From NCBI RefSeq assembly GCF_023101185.1, contig NZ_CP078077.1:2261630-2325629 (forward strand): DNA of 64,000 nucleotides. Reading direction: 5' to 3'. The notes below the pieces were generated by a model. It did no database searches. It was not told where the DNA came from and saw only the letters and a list, made by a program, of their open reading frames with translations. A program made the position numbers and the translations under genes. The DNA comes from Microbacterium galbinum. GTDB taxonomy: Bacteria; Actinomycetota; Actinomycetes; Actinomycetales; Microbacteriaceae. Positions 40,496 to 49,811 of the stretch are shown here, piece after piece (within the stretch, counting starts at the first letter, position 1; each line of letters begins with the position of its first letter).

Positions 40496-41852
40496 CGGGG
40501 GCGAACACCTTTCCGGGGTTGAGGATGCCGAGCGGGTCGAACACCCGCGCGATCTGCCGCTGCAGCTCCCACTGGTCGTCGCCGAGTTCGTCGGCGAGCC
40601 AGCGGCGCTTGAGGGTGCCGATCCCGTGCTCGCCGGTCAGTGTGCCTCCGAGGGCGATCGCCGCGCGGAACAGGTCGTCGGCCGCCTGCCACACGTGCGC
40701 GGGCGTCTCGGCACCCGCGAACAGGAAGTTCGGGTGCAGGTTGCCGTCCCCCGCGTGCGCGACGGTGGGGATCGTGAGTCCGTACTGCCGCTCGATGCGC
40801 GCGATCTCGTCGAACATCGCCGGCATCGCACTGCGCGGCACCGAGACGTCTTCGATGAGGGCGGTGCCCAGCGATGCCATCGCCTGGTGCATCGACCGGC
40901 GGATCGCCAGCAGGCGCTCGCCCTCGACGGGGTCGTGCGTCACGGCGACGCTGCCCTGGTGGACGCGCAGGATCTCGGCGATCGCATCGGCCTCCGCCTC
41001 GGAGGCGGGCCCGTCTGTCTGGATCGTGAGCTGCGCGGCACCCGGCGTGGGGGCGGGGAGGTCGAGGACGGTGTGCACGGCGGCGAGGCTCGCGGCGTCC
41101 ATCAGCTCCATGATGGCGGGCTGCGCGCCCGAGGCCGTGAGGGCGGCGGAAGCGGTCGCGGCGCTGCGGACGTCGGGGAACGTCGCGGCGATCGTGCAGA
41201 CCGTGCCGACGACGCGGCGGCGCAGCTTGAGCGTGGCGCCGACGACGACGCCGAGGGTGCCCTCCGAGCCGATCACGAGCGACGTCAGGTCGAGACCGGT
41301 GACGCCCTTCACGCTGCGGTGGCCGAGATGCAGCAGGCGGCCGTCGGCCAGGACGAGGTCGACCCCCAGCACGGCATCGCGCACCACACCGTACTTGGCG
41401 CACAGCAGCCCGCCCGCGCCGGTGGCGATGTTGCCCCCGACCGTCGAGATCTCGCGGCTCGCGGGATCGGGTGCCCACCACACGCCGTGCTCGGCGAGGA
41501 GACGGTTGAGATCGGCGTTCAGGATGCCGGGTTCGACGACCGCGAGGAGGTCGTCGGGACGCACTTCGAGCACCGCGGTCATGCGGGCGGTGGAGAGGAC
41601 GATCTCCCCCTCGCCGGCGTTCGCGGCTCCGGCGAGGCCGGTGCCGGCGCCCCGCACGACGACGGGGGTGCGGGTCGCGGTCGCGATGCGCATCGTCTCC
41701 TGCACGTGCGCGACGGTCTCGGCGTGCACGATGGCGAGGGGGCGCCCCTCGGCGGCATGTCCGGAGCGGTCGGCCCTCGCCTCCTCGAGCGCAGCCGCGC
41801 GCGTGTCGACGAGATCGCCGAGGGCCGCGGTCAGCTGCGCGAGGACGCTCAT
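40488..41852 (-). CDS. FAD-binding oxidase, glycolate oxidase GlcD/D-lactate dehydrogenase-like
   Basis: A 454-residue flavoprotein of the FAD-linked oxidase (PCMH) family. VVVRGAGTGLAGAANAGEG and ISTVGGNIATGAGGLLCAKYG are the FAD-binding loops; the C-terminal half has VAHAGDGNLHPNFLF and GTLTGEHGIGTLKRRWL, the metal/substrate motifs of D-2-hydroxyacid dehydrogenases. It oxidises a 2-hydroxyacid such as glycolate or D-lactate; which one cannot be read from sequence. No iron-sulphur partner is present. The ATG overlaps the yrdB stop by 4 nt. Confidence 0.92.
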   Translation of the reverse strand: MSVLAQLTAALGDLVDTRAAALEEARADRSGHAAEGRPLAIVHAETVAHVQETMRIATATRTPVVVRGAGTGLAGAANAGEGEIVLSTARMTAVLEVRPDDLLAVVEPGILNADLNRLLAEHGVWWAPDPASREISTVGGNIATGAGGLLCAKYGVVRDAVLGVDLVLADGRLLHLGHRSVKGVTGLDLTSLVIGSEGTLGVVVGATLKLRRRVVGTVCTIAATFPDVRSAATASAALTASGAQPAIMELMDAASLAAVHTVLDLPAPTPGAAQLTIQTDGPASEAEADAIAEILRVHQGSVAVTHDPVEGERLLAIRRSMHQAMASLGTALIEDVSVPRSAMPAMFDEIARIERQYGLTIPTVAHAGDGNLHPNFLFAGAETPAHVWQAADDLFRAAIALGGTLTGEHGIGTLKRRWLADELGDDQWELQRQIARVFDPLGILNPGKVFAPDA

Positions 41853-42220
41853 CCGAGTGCGCGTCGTCCGCTGATGAGACCGGAGACGATCGCGACGAGC
41901 GCGAAGGCCGATCCGACCAGGGCCTGATCCATCGACCACCAGGCGATCGTGACGCCCACGTAGATGAGCAGCTCGACCGCGGCGCGCAGGAACGGGTGCA
42001 CCCTCAGCACGGGGCGAGGCGAGAGGAACAGCGCCCAGACGAGGATCACGACGACCGGGGCGCCGATGCCCACCACGATGCTCCAGGGGAGATCCCAGGT
42101 GGCGAAGCCCCAGAGGGCGAGAGAGGCGACGGCCACCACCAGCACGACGGCACGGATGACGTCGATGACCGTGATGACGGGGCGCTCGACGCCGGGTACG
42201 GGGGTGGGATCCTGGGGCAT
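41849..42220 (-). CDS. YrdB-like small membrane protein (DUF2568)
   Basis: A 123-residue protein with four hydrophobic helices (IRAVVLVVAVASLALWGF; SIVVGIGAPVVVILVWALF; AAVELLIYVGVTIAWW; ALVGSAFALVAIVSGL), as in the YrdB/DUF2568 group. Function unknown. It is coupled to the FAD oxidase. TAGACT sits exactly 6 nt before its ATG and overlaps the stop codon of the sigma-factor gene, so it has its own leaderless promoter. Confidence 0.8.
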   Translation of the reverse strand: MPQDPTPVPGVERPVITVIDVIRAVVLVVAVASLALWGFATWDLPWSIVVGIGAPVVVILVWALFLSPRPVLRVHPFLRAAVELLIYVGVTIAWWSMDQALVGSAFALVAIVSGLISGRRALG

Positions 42221-42226
42221 GGATCC

Positions 42227-42232
42227 AGTCTA
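42227..42232 (-). promoter_or_regulatory. -10 box of leaderless yrdB promoter, overlapping sigma-gene stop
   Basis: TAGACT on the minus strand, 6 nt before the ATG; its TAG is the stop codon of the upstream gene. Same arrangement as at purN. Confidence 0.55.
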
Positions 42233-44305
42233 TTCGGCGGGAACCGGCTCCTCGTCCGGTACCACGACGACCTCGGGCGTCACCGCGGCGTCGACCCGGG
42301 CATCGGTCTCGGCGGGAGCGGTCTGCGCTGCGGGCTCGTCCTCGACAGGTGCCGGGGCGGACTGTTCGACCGGGGCGGGCTGTTCGACCGGGGCGGGCTG
42401 CTCGACCGGGGCGGGCTGCTCGACCGGGGCGGGCTGCTCCACGGCACCGGGTTGGTCTCCGACTAGTAGGGAGATACATGCTTCGCCGGAGCGCCCGGGG
42501 AGATTCGTGAGCAGCACGGGGGCACCGAGCGCGCTCGTTACGTCGCCGTACGTGTACGTGAAGGTCACGAGCGAATCGATCTCACCGCGCAGGGTCAACG
42601 GCGACGTGAGAACGGCGAAGCCGCGTCCGTTTTCATCGAACTCGGCGCGGACGACTTCAAAACGGCCATCGGCGACTGTTGCATCAACAAACCCCCCGGG
42701 CGTCCCTTGAAGCGTCACGACGTACTTGTTCTGGCCGACCCAGTTCTCGCCATCGATGAGAGGCAGACAGCTCACCTCAGCAGAAACGAACTCAGGGATC
42801 TTCGCAGGCTCTTCGGGTTCGGTCGGAACCTCCGGCTCTTCCTCGCCAGGATCCTCTCCGCCCGGTTCCTCCTCATCATCCGGAGGCGTCGTCGGCGTGG
42901 GGGTGGGCGTAGGTGCGGGGGTGGGAACCGTCCCGGGACCCGAATCGCCGCCGGAGCCCGGTGCCGGATTCGCCGGAGTCGTGACGACGGGGGCCGCGGG
43001 GACGTCCGTGCCGGTGTCGGCATCCGTCTCGTCGTCGGCCACCGGGGGAACGGTCTCGTCCTTCGGCTTCTCGACGGGCTCGTCGAGCTCGTCATCCACG
43101 GGTTCGGTGCTCATCGACGCGTCCGGTCCGACGTCCGAGGAGATCGACGACGAATCGGAGTCGCCGGCACTCGGCAGTGACGTCGACGGGTTCGCCCCGG
43201 CCAGGCCGGGGATGATCGTCGCCGCGGCGACGACACCGGCCACCACGAGAGCGGCCGAACCGGCGCCGACGAGGGCGCCCATGCCCGACAGCATCCCGCC
43301 GGATGCTCCGGCAGACCCGCCGGCACCACCGCCGGCCGACCCGCCGGCACCACCGCCGGCCGATCCGCCCGCTCCGCCGGCACCGCCGGCTCCCGCGCCA
43401 CCGGCGGTCGAGCCCGCCGCGAGGGCGCCGGATCCGCCGTCGCCGGCGACCACGCCGCCGGGCACGCTGGAGGGCATGGCCGCGAGAGCGACGATCGGTG
43501 CGCCGCCGCCCTGCAGGGTCGCCAGGTACCCCGCGGCGCCCGTGACGCTGAGCACGAGGGGGAGCAGCACGAGTGCGAGGCGCTTGGAGACGTCCTTGGC
43601 CTCGGCGGCCACGATCATGCAGCGAGCGCACTCGTCGAGGTGCGCCTCGATGCGACGGTGGTCACGCGATCCGAGATTGCCGCGCGAGTAGGCGCCGAGG
43701 TGCTCGATCGTCCACTGGCACTCCGAGCCGGGGGCCGAGCTGCGCAGGTGCGCCTGGATCCACGCCTCGCGCAGACCCTCGCGGGCGCGGAACGCGAGCT
43801 GTGAGACCGCGCCCGACTTCATGCCCAGGAGCGGAGCGACCTCCTGCGGCCGCATCTGCTCGATCTCGGTGTACCAGAGCACTTCCTGCCAGCGCGTGGG
43901 GAGACTGCGGAACGCCTGCGCGGTGAGGCTGCGATCAAGGGCGTCGTTCGATGCCTGGTCGGTGCTGTCGGGGTCGGCGACCGCGTCGAGCTCGTCCATC
44001 GCGTCTTCGCGGCGCGAGCGACCCCAGGCGGCGGCCGTGTTGCGGATGCTGGTGAAGAGGTAGGCGCGGAACGAGCCGTTGGGCCCACCGCCCTTGACGA
44101 TCGCCTGGTAGATGCGGGTGTACGACTCCTGCACGAGGTCGTCGGGGTCGATCGATGAGGTGACCGAGCGTGCGACCGCGATCCCCGAGGGGTAGTGGCG
44201 ACGCCAGAGTTCTCCGAACGCCCCCGTGTCACCCGATCGGGTGCGGAGGATGAGGTCTGCGTCGGCGATCGTGTCGTCGATGTGAGGAGTGTTCTCTTCG
44301 TGCAC
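42230..44305 (-). CDS. Sigma-70/ECF factor fused to zinc anti-sigma-like domain, membrane segments and repeat-rich tail
   Basis: A 691-residue single frame. Residues 15-95 are sigma region 2 (DPDDLVQESYTRIYQAI), 125-182 region 4 (LPTRWQEVLWYTEIEQMRPQ, then GMKSGAVSQLAFRAREGL). Residues 215-230 hold HRRIEAHLDECARCM, an HxxxCxxC zinc motif (His222, Cys226, Cys229) as in ZAS anti-sigma factors. Hydrophobic segments at about 242-263 and 343-366 flank a Gly/Ala/Ser loop. The last 320 residues are acidic, Pro/Thr-rich, with a beta-like domain near 530-625 and EQPAPV repeats. Sigma factors with fused anti-sigma and sensor parts are known in actinobacteria. With two membrane spans the tail would be cytoplasmic; with one, outside. 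GTG at 44305 has GAGGG 6 nt upstream. Confidence 0.88.
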   Translation of the reverse strand: MHEENTPHIDDTIADADLILRTRSGDTGAFGELWRRHYPSGIAVARSVTSSIDPDDLVQESYTRIYQAIVKGGGPNGSFRAYLFTSIRNTAAAWGRSRREDAMDELDAVADPDSTDQASNDALDRSLTAQAFRSLPTRWQEVLWYTEIEQMRPQEVAPLLGMKSGAVSQLAFRAREGLREAWIQAHLRSSAPGSECQWTIEHLGAYSRGNLGSRDHRRIEAHLDECARCMIVAAEAKDVSKRLALVLLPLVLSVTGAAGYLATLQGGGAPIVALAAMPSSVPGGVVAGDGGSGALAAGSTAGGAGAGGAGGAGGSAGGGAGGSAGGGAGGSAGASGGMLSGMGALVGAGSAALVVAGVVAAATIIPGLAGANPSTSLPSAGDSDSSSISSDVGPDASMSTEPVDDELDEPVEKPKDETVPPVADDETDADTGTDVPAAPVVTTPANPAPGSGGDSGPGTVPTPAPTPTPTPTTPPDDEEEPGGEDPGEEEPEVPTEPEEPAKIPEFVSAEVSCLPLIDGENWVGQNKYVVTLQGTPGGFVDATVADGRFEVVRAEFDENGRGFAVLTSPLTLRGEIDSLVTFTYTYGDVTSALGAPVLLTNLPGRSGEACISLLVGDQPGAVEQPAPVEQPAPVEQPAPVEQPAPVEQSAPAPVEDEPAAQTAPAETDARVDAAVTPEVVVVPDEEPVPAE
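42363..42434 (-). repeat. Four 18-bp repeats encoding EQPAPV units
   Basis: Copies at 42363, 42381, 42399 and 42417, each 18 bp and differing by at most one base, encode a hexapeptide repeat of the sigma-fusion tail. Copy number may vary between strains. Confidence 0.9.
43314..43361 (-). repeat. Two identical 24-bp repeats in the Gly-rich loop
   Basis: Two exact 24-bp copies (43314-43337, 43338-43361) and a degenerate third encode the GGSAGGGA-type loop between the two hydrophobic segments of the sigma fusion. Confidence 0.85.
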
Positions 44306-44687
44306 TGTGATCCCTCGGTCGTGGGGCACGGGTATGTGCCTTCACAGAGTGAGACGCGCGATGGGCCGGATCATCACGCGAGTTCTCCATTCTCTCTCGG
44401 AACTCGCCCGAGGGCCAGCCCTCGCCGGAGTCCGGGGTCGAAAAAGTCTGGAAAAGAAAAGCCTGGTCAGAATCGGATATTCACGAGTCTCAGAACTTTT
44501 CTCAGATTTTTTCCCAGGTTCGCGTAATGAATCGGCCTGCACGTCGTCTCATCTGTAGAGACAGCCACGACGAACTCCACCGGGGGGCGGGGTTCGGGCT
44601 CCGATGCAGGGGGTTCACGCATCGGTCGGGCGGGTCGGGAGCCTCGGGGGAGGAGTTCTCGGCCCCCCTCTCTACGTGGGGGAACCC
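44306..44687. promoter_or_regulatory. Unusually A/T-rich upstream region of the sigma-fusion gene
   Basis: No gene supported. From about 44440 to 44525 the sequence has runs of A and T rare in this window (GAAAAAGTC, GAAAAGAAAAG, CAGATTTTTTCCC). On the minus strand CTGAGAAAAGTTCTGAGAC contains a direct CTGAGA repeat. It is the likely promoter and control region of the sigma gene, possibly autoregulated, though I cannot assign -35/-10 boxes with confidence. Confidence 0.4.
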
Positions 44688-44719
44688 GAGGGTGCCGATC
44701 CGGGGGGATCGGCACCCTC
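44688..44719 (-). terminator. Terminator of the nagA operon
   Basis: GAGGGTGCCGATC (44688-44700) pairs perfectly with GATCGGCACCCTC (44707-44719), 6-nt loop, 63 bp after the nagA stop on the minus strand. Confidence 0.7.
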
Positions 44720-44782
44720 CACTCTCTCCGCGCGAAGGGACCGGAGCCGCCTGCGCTGCGCGTCGGCGCGCGGTGGAAGGAT

Positions 44783-45958
44783 CTAGGCCCTGCGGGGCCG
44801 CGCCCCGACCCACACGCGCGCCACGCGCAGTTCTGCATCGAGCAGCAGGGCATCGCCCACCATCCCGGTGCGCAGCGCGCCCAGCTCCGAGGCGAAGCCC
44901 ACGGCTCCGGCCGGGGTCTCGGTCAGCGCACGCACCGCGTCGACGAGCGCGACGCCCGCGGCGACCGCGCGCCGCAGAGCCTCGTCCTGGGTGAGCGTCG
45001 AGCCGGCGATCGCCCCCGTCTCGACGGTGCGGGCGATTCCGTTCTCGACCGTCACGCTCACCGCGCCCAGGTCGTAGCGGCCGTCCGCGCTCCCCGCTGC
45101 GGCCATGGCATCCGTGATCAGGGCCACGCGCCCGGGAGCGGCGTCGAACACCAGCTTGACGACGTGCGGATCGAGGTGCACGTCGTCGGCGATCGCCTCG
45201 AGCACCACGCGGTGATCGGCCGCGGCGGCGAGCACGGGCCCCGGAGCGCGGTGGTGGATGCCGGGCATCGCGTTGAACGCATGGGTGAGGATCGACGCCC
45301 CCGCCTCGAACGCGGCGACCGACATGGCGGCATCCGCATCGGTGTGGCCGACGGCGGCCGCGGAGCCTGCCGCGACGATCCGGCGGATCGCGTCGAGTCC
45401 GCCGGGAAGCTCCGGGGCGATCGTGATCTGACGGATCGTTCCGCGACCCGCGGCGAGCAGCCGGTCGACGTCATCGGGCAGCGGTGCGCGCAGGAGCGAC
45501 GGGTCGTGGGCACCGTGGTGCCCCGGATCGAGGAACGGCCCCTCGAGGTGCGAGCCGAGGATGTCGGCATCCGTGTGCACGAGGTCGGCGATCTGTGCTG
45601 CGCTGCGTGCGAGTTCATCGAGCGGAGCCGTCACCAGCGACACCACGGCGCGGGTCGTGCCGTGCGCGCGGTGCAGGTCGCGCGCGGTGCGGATGGAGTC
45701 GACGCCGTCGTCGAATGATGCGCCGGCCCCGCCGTGCCCGTGGATGTCGACGAAGCCGGGCGTGAGAAGCGCACCGGGGCCGGCGACGGATGCCGCGTCG
45801 ACGACCTCGTCGGCGGGCGCCCAGTCGGCGCCCGTTCCGCGTGCGGCGACCCGGCCGTCGTCGAAGCGCACCCAGGCGTCGTCGACGATCTCGCCGTGAT
45901 CCACGACGCGCGCGGAGTGGACGACCAGGCTTCCGGTCGCTGCAGGGTGGACGCTCAT
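44783..45958 (-). CDS. nagA: N-acetylglucosamine-6-phosphate deacetylase
   Basis: A 391-residue amidohydrolase that deacetylates GlcNAc-6-phosphate to glucosamine-6-phosphate, the substrate of NagB. Motifs in order: FVDIHGHGG, LGSHLEGPFLDP (metal Glu), AVGHTDAD (His), THAFNAMPGIHHR, and LITDAMAAAG with the catalytic Asp. Length is normal. Its ATG overlaps the stop of the GH20 gene (ATGA), so release and deacetylation of GlcNAc are co-expressed. Confidence 0.95.
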   Translation of the reverse strand: MSVHPAATGSLVVHSARVVDHGEIVDDAWVRFDDGRVAARGTGADWAPADEVVDAASVAGPGALLTPGFVDIHGHGGAGASFDDGVDSIRTARDLHRAHGTTRAVVSLVTAPLDELARSAAQIADLVHTDADILGSHLEGPFLDPGHHGAHDPSLLRAPLPDDVDRLLAAGRGTIRQITIAPELPGGLDAIRRIVAAGSAAAVGHTDADAAMSVAAFEAGASILTHAFNAMPGIHHRAPGPVLAAAADHRVVLEAIADDVHLDPHVVKLVFDAAPGRVALITDAMAAAGSADGRYDLGAVSVTVENGIARTVETGAIAGSTLTQDEALRRAVAAGVALVDAVRALTETPAGAVGFASELGALRTGMVGDALLLDAELRVARVWVGARPRRA

Positions 45959-47481
45959 CGATCGCTCCAGGGGATGTCTGCGACGGGGTGGAATCGGGTC
46001 CCCTCAGCCTTCCACAGCGGAGCGAGGGTGCCGAGCCGCTCGCGGAACGACGACCATTCGCGTCCCTCTCCATGCTGCGGCGACCAGGCGATCTCGGCCT
46101 CCGCGGCGGCGCGCGGGAAGACGAGCAGCTCGACGTCGTCGATCGTGCGCGTGGTCTCGGACCACAGCGGCGCCTCGGTGCCGAGGATCGCCGCATCGGG
46201 CACGTCGAGCACGGCGGTCGGCTCCCAGTCGTACGCGGTTCGCACGTCGATCACGGCGGCCCAGGTGAGGCCGAGGGGGAACTCCTCGTCGTACTTCATG
46301 TCGAGGTACGTGGCATCCGCGGCCGACATGATCAGCGCCCCGCCGCGTTCCACGAAGTGCGCGGCCTCGGCGGCGTGCGAACCGGTGGGGACCTTCATGC
46401 CCCAGTACTGCCCGATCGTGCCCTCGGCGATGCCGCCGGCGGCACCCATCTCGTGCCAGGCGACGGGGATCTTCCCGGCATCCACGACGATCTGCGTCGC
46501 GCGCGCGGCGAAGTGGTCGAAGTCCTCCTGCGAGGTACCCAGCGACTCGTCGCCGCCGATGTGGAGGTACGGGCCCGGGGTCATCTCGGCGAGCTCGCGC
46601 ACGACGTCGCGCACGAAGTCGTAGGTGCGCTCCTCGCGGATGCGCACGCTCGAGTGGCCGACGCCCCAGCCGAGGTACGTCTCTCCCGCGACGGGCAGGG
46701 GCTGCCCCAGAGTCTCGGACTGCGCGACGAGGGCGTCGTTGAGCACCGGCGCCTCGACGAGCTCGGGGTAGGCGACGCCGACCGCGTGGGTGTGCCCCGG
46801 CAGGTCGATCTCGGGGATCAGCACCATGTGCCGCGACGTCGCGTGGGCGACGATCTCGCGGTAGTCGTCCTTCGTGTAGAAACCGCCGGGGTCGCCGCCG
46901 GCCGACGTCGCCGATGACCGCTCGGTGAGCAGCGGCCAGGAGTCGATGTGCACCCGCCACCCCTGATCGTCGGTGAGGTGCAGGTGCAGGCGGTTGAACT
47001 TGAGTGCGCTGGTGGCGTCGATGAACCGCTTCACCTCGGCGACGTCGAAGAAGTGGCGGGCGACGTCGAGCATCACTCCGCGATGCGTGAAGCGCGGGGC
47101 GTCGTCGATCTCGACGTACGGCAGGCTCCAGCCCTCGTCGCCCTCGCGGAGCAGCTGCAGCAGGGTCTGCACGCCGTAGAACAGGCCGGCCTCGTCGGCG
47201 CCGATGATCTCGACGTGCGTGCCGACCGACAGGTGGTAGCCCTCGGATGCCGCGGCGTCGGCGTCGATGCGCAGCACGATGTCGCCCGGGGCCGGGGTGT
47301 GCGCGGAGGCATCGACGGAGGTGAGGGGAGGGGCGCCGCGCCGTGCGGCCGCGGCCGTCAGGACGTCGGCCGCGGGGGAGGAGCCGTGCACGCGCGTCGT
47401 CGCGGTGATCGGCATCCGTCCTTCGTGCACGACGGCGGCGGCGGGCACCGGGACGAGCGGAAGCTGATGTGTAAAGACCAT
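45955..47481 (-). CDS. GH20 family beta-N-acetylhexosaminidase
   Basis: A 508-residue glycosidase. The N-terminal GH20b-like domain (to about 130) precedes the barrel, which has [27 protein letters not shown] and the catalytic pair Asp311-Glu312 in LHIGGDES. No signal peptide is visible, so it acts on GlcNAc-oligosaccharides brought into the cell, or is exported another way. It is a second hexosaminidase beside the fusion at 33.6 kb. The ATG at 47481 lies 6 nt from TAGGGT with no SD; a TTG two codons upstream is less likely. Confidence 0.95.
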   Translation of the reverse strand: MVFTHQLPLVPVPAAAVVHEGRMPITATTRVHGSSPAADVLTAAAARRGAPPLTSVDASAHTPAPGDIVLRIDADAAASEGYHLSVGTHVEIIGADEAGLFYGVQTLLQLLREGDEGWSLPYVEIDDAPRFTHRGVMLDVARHFFDVAEVKRFIDATSALKFNRLHLHLTDDQGWRVHIDSWPLLTERSSATSAGGDPGGFYTKDDYREIVAHATSRHMVLIPEIDLPGHTHAVGVAYPELVEAPVLNDALVAQSETLGQPLPVAGETYLGWGVGHSSVRIREERTYDFVRDVVRELAEMTPGPYLHIGGDESLGTSQEDFDHFAARATQIVVDAGKIPVAWHEMGAAGGIAEGTIGQYWGMKVPTGSHAAEAAHFVERGGALIMSAADATYLDMKYDEEFPLGLTWAAVIDVRTAYDWEPTAVLDVPDAAILGTEAPLWSETTRTIDDVELLVFPRAAAEAEIAWSPQHGEGREWSSFRERLGTLAPLWKAEGTRFHPVADIPWSDR

Positions 47482-47487
47482 GAACAA

Positions 47488-47493
47488 ACCCTA
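47488..47493 (-). promoter_or_regulatory. -10 box of leaderless hexosaminidase promoter
   Basis: Minus strand TAGGGT, then TTGTTC and the ATG. The TTTGTT half-site resembles the element near the ROK-regulated genes at 33.6 and 37.0 kb. Confidence 0.5.
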
Positions 47494-47528
47494 GCCGCGC
47501 GGCGGGGAGTCGACCAGGGGGAATCCGG

Positions 47529-47615
47529 TATGCTCGATCTGTCGCGACTGGCGTCTGGGTGGGTTACCACCGGGGAGCGACCGACCACGGAATTCGACCG
47601 CGCGCCTGGGCCGAT
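47529..47615 (+). ncRNA. ZTP riboswitch (pfl motif) with promoter, upstream of glyA-folD
   Basis: TATGCT (47529-47534) fits a -10. The transcript then contains GTCGCGACTGGCG (47541 on), GGTGGGTTACCACCGGGGAG and GCGAC (47577-47581), which pairs with the first GTCGC, and CGCGCCTGGGC (47601-47611). These are the conserved blocks of the pfl RNA, known to bind ZTP/ZMP and to switch on folate one-carbon genes when 10-formyl-THF runs low. Position, 45 nt before glyA, and the downstream folD fit. I could not decide the expression platform; the SD AGGAG at 47642 is close. Confidence 0.88.
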
Positions 47616-47656
47616 GAGAACACCCTTCGAATCCGTCGTCAGAGGAGCCCGTCATC

Positions 47657-48931
47657 ATGACCGACCGTTACTTCAACGCCCCGCTCGCCGAGGTCGATCC
47701 CGAGATCGCCGAGGTGCTCGACCGCGAGCTGAAGCGTCAGCAGACCTTCCTCGAGATGATCGCGTCCGAGAACTTCGTGCCCGTCTCGGTGCTGCAGTCG
47801 CAGGGCTCCGTGCTCACGAACAAGTACGCCGAGGGCTACCCCGGCCGTCGCTACTACGGCGGCTGCGAAGAGGTCGACGTCGCCGAGGAACTCGCGATCT
47901 CGCGTGCAAAGAGCCTGTTCGGCGCCGAGTTCGCGAACGTCCAGCCGCACTCCGGCGCCTCGGCCAACGCCGCCGTGCTGCACGCGATCGCGCGCCCCGG
48001 CGACACGCTCCTCGGCCTCTCGCTCGACCAGGGCGGCCATCTCACGCACGGCATGAAGATCAACTTCTCGGGCCGTCTCTACGACATCGTCGCCTACGGC
48101 GTGAACCCCGAGACCTCGGTCATCGACATGGACGAGGTGCGTCGCCTCGCGATCGAGCACAAGCCGAAGGTCATCATCGCCGGCTGGTCGGCCTACCCCC
48201 GCACGCTCGACTTCGCGGCGTTCCGCGCGATCGCCGACGAGGTCGGCGCACTGCTCTGGGTCGACATGGCGCACTTCGCCGGTCTCGTCGCCGCGGGCCT
48301 GCACCCGAACCCGGTGCCCCACGCCCACGTCGTCTCGTCGACCGTGCACAAGACGATCGGCGGCCCCCGCTCGGGCTTCATCCTCACGAACGACGCCGAC
48401 ATCGCCAAGAAGATCAACACGGCCGTGTTCCCGGGCCAGCAGGGCGGCCCGCTCATGCACGTGATCGCCGCCAAGGCGACCGCGTTCAAGCTCGCCGCGA
48501 CCCCCGAGTTCGCCGAGCGACAGGAGCGCGTGCTGCGCGGCGCCGCGCTGATCGCCGAGCGCCTCTCACAGCAGGACGTCAAGGACGCCGGCATCGCCGT
48601 GCGCTCCGGTGGCACCGACGTGCATCTCGTGCTGGTCGACCTGCGCGAGGCCGAGATCGACGGCAAGCAGGCCGAAGACCTGCTGCACGACATCCACATC
48701 ACGGTGAACCGCAACGCCGTGCCGAACGATCCGCGTCCGCCCATGGTCACCTCGGGTCTGCGCATCGGCACCCCGGCGCTCGCCACCCGCGGGTTCGGCG
48801 ACACGGAGTTCACCGAGGTCGCCGACATCATCGCGCTGGCGCTGCAGCCGGGTGCCGACGTCGAGGCTCTCCGCGCCCGCGTCGACGCGCTCGCCGCCGG
48901 CTTCCCGCTCTACCCGGACCTGCAGCAGTGA
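47657..48931 (+). CDS. glyA: Serine hydroxymethyltransferase
   Basis: A 424-residue PLP enzyme that converts serine and THF to glycine and 5,10-methylene-[23 protein letters not shown] near residue 33, the Lys-containing [13 protein letters not shown] loop and [12 protein letters not shown] are family hallmarks. AGGAG precedes the ATG. folD overlaps its stop. It is under the ZTP riboswitch. Confidence 0.98.
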   Translation: MTDRYFNAPLAEVDPEIAEVLDRELKRQQTFLEMIASENFVPVSVLQSQGSVLTNKYAEGYPGRRYYGGCEEVDVAEELAISRAKSLFGAEFANVQPHSGASANAAVLHAIARPGDTLLGLSLDQGGHLTHGMKINFSGRLYDIVAYGVNPETSVIDMDEVRRLAIEHKPKVIIAGWSAYPRTLDFAAFRAIADEVGALLWVDMAHFAGLVAAGLHPNPVPHAHVVSSTVHKTIGGPRSGFILTNDADIAKKINTAVFPGQQGGPLMHVIAAKATAFKLAATPEFAERQERVLRGAALIAERLSQQDVKDAGIAVRSGGTDVHLVLVDLREAEIDGKQAEDLLHDIHITVNRNAVPNDPRPPMVTSGLRIGTPALATRGFGDTEFTEVADIIALALQPGADVEALRARVDALAAGFPLYPDLQQ

Positions 48932-49806
48932 CCGCGGTCGTCCTCGACGGCAAGGCGGCATCGGCCGAGATCAAGGCCGAGCTGACCGAGCGCGTCGCTG
49001 CGCTGCGCGCCCGCGGGATCACCCCGGGCATCGCCACGGTGCTCGTCGGCGCGGACCCCGCGTCGCAGCTCTACGTGGGCATGAAGCACCGCCAGTCCGA
49101 GGCGATCGGCATGAACTCGATCCAGCGCGAGCTGCCGGCCGATGCCACGCAGCAGCAGGTCGAGGCGCTGATCGACGAGCTCAACGCCGATCCCGACTGC
49201 CACGGCTACATCGTGCAGCTGCCGCTGCCGAAGCACCTCGACACCGATGCGATCCTCGAGCGGATCGACCCCGCGAAGGACGCCGACGGGCTGCACCCGA
49301 CGAACCTCGGTCGCCTGGTGCTCAACGTCAACAGCCCGATCCACACGCCGCTGCCGTGCACGCCGCGCGGCGTGATCGAGCTGCTGCTGCGCAACGACTA
49401 CGACCTGAAGGGCAAGCACGTCGTGGTCGTCGGCCGCGGCGTCACGATCGGCCGCTCGATCGGGCTGCTGCTCACGCGCCGCGACATCAACGCGACCGTG
49501 ACGCTCACCCACACGGGCACGGTCGACATGCCGCGCTACCTCCGCGAGGCCGACGTGATCGTGGCCGCCGCGGGCGTCGCGCACCTCATCCGTGCCGAGG
49601 ACGTCAAGCCCGGTGCCGCCGTGCTCGACGTCGGTGTGACCCGCACGACCGACCCCGAGACGGGCAAGAGCGTCGTGTCCGGCGACGTGCACCCCGACGT
49701 GGCCGAGGTCGCCGGCTTCCTCTCGCCGAACCCGGGCGGGGTCGGCCCGATGACCGTCGCGCTGCTCATGACGAACGTGGTCGAGGCGGCAGAGCGCCTC
49801 GCCTGA
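48928..49806 (+). CDS. folD: Methylene-THF dehydrogenase/methenyl-THF cyclohydrolase
   Basis: A 292-residue bifunctional enzyme making 10-formyl-THF from 5,10-methylene-THF with [19 protein letters not shown] carries the catalytic Lys/Tyr region, [12 protein letters not shown] is the folate loop, and [17 protein letters not shown] the NADP site. The GTG start overlaps the glyA stop (GTGA). Together with GlyA it refills the 10-formyl-THF that PurN and PurH use. Confidence 0.97.
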   Translation: MTAVVLDGKAASAEIKAELTERVAALRARGITPGIATVLVGADPASQLYVGMKHRQSEAIGMNSIQRELPADATQQQVEALIDELNADPDCHGYIVQLPLPKHLDTDAILERIDPAKDADGLHPTNLGRLVLNVNSPIHTPLPCTPRGVIELLLRNDYDLKGKHVVVVGRGVTIGRSIGLLLTRRDINATVTLTHTGTVDMPRYLREADVIVAAAGVAHLIRAEDVKPGAAVLDVGVTRTTDPETGKSVVSGDVHPDVAEVAGFLSPNPGGVGPMTVALLMTNVVEAAERLA

Positions 49807-49811
49807 ACGAA

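Noticed and set aside
42363..42434. Possible CRISPR-like array from the 18-bp repeats
   Set aside because: Units are contiguous, without spacers, and encode a peptide repeat in frame.
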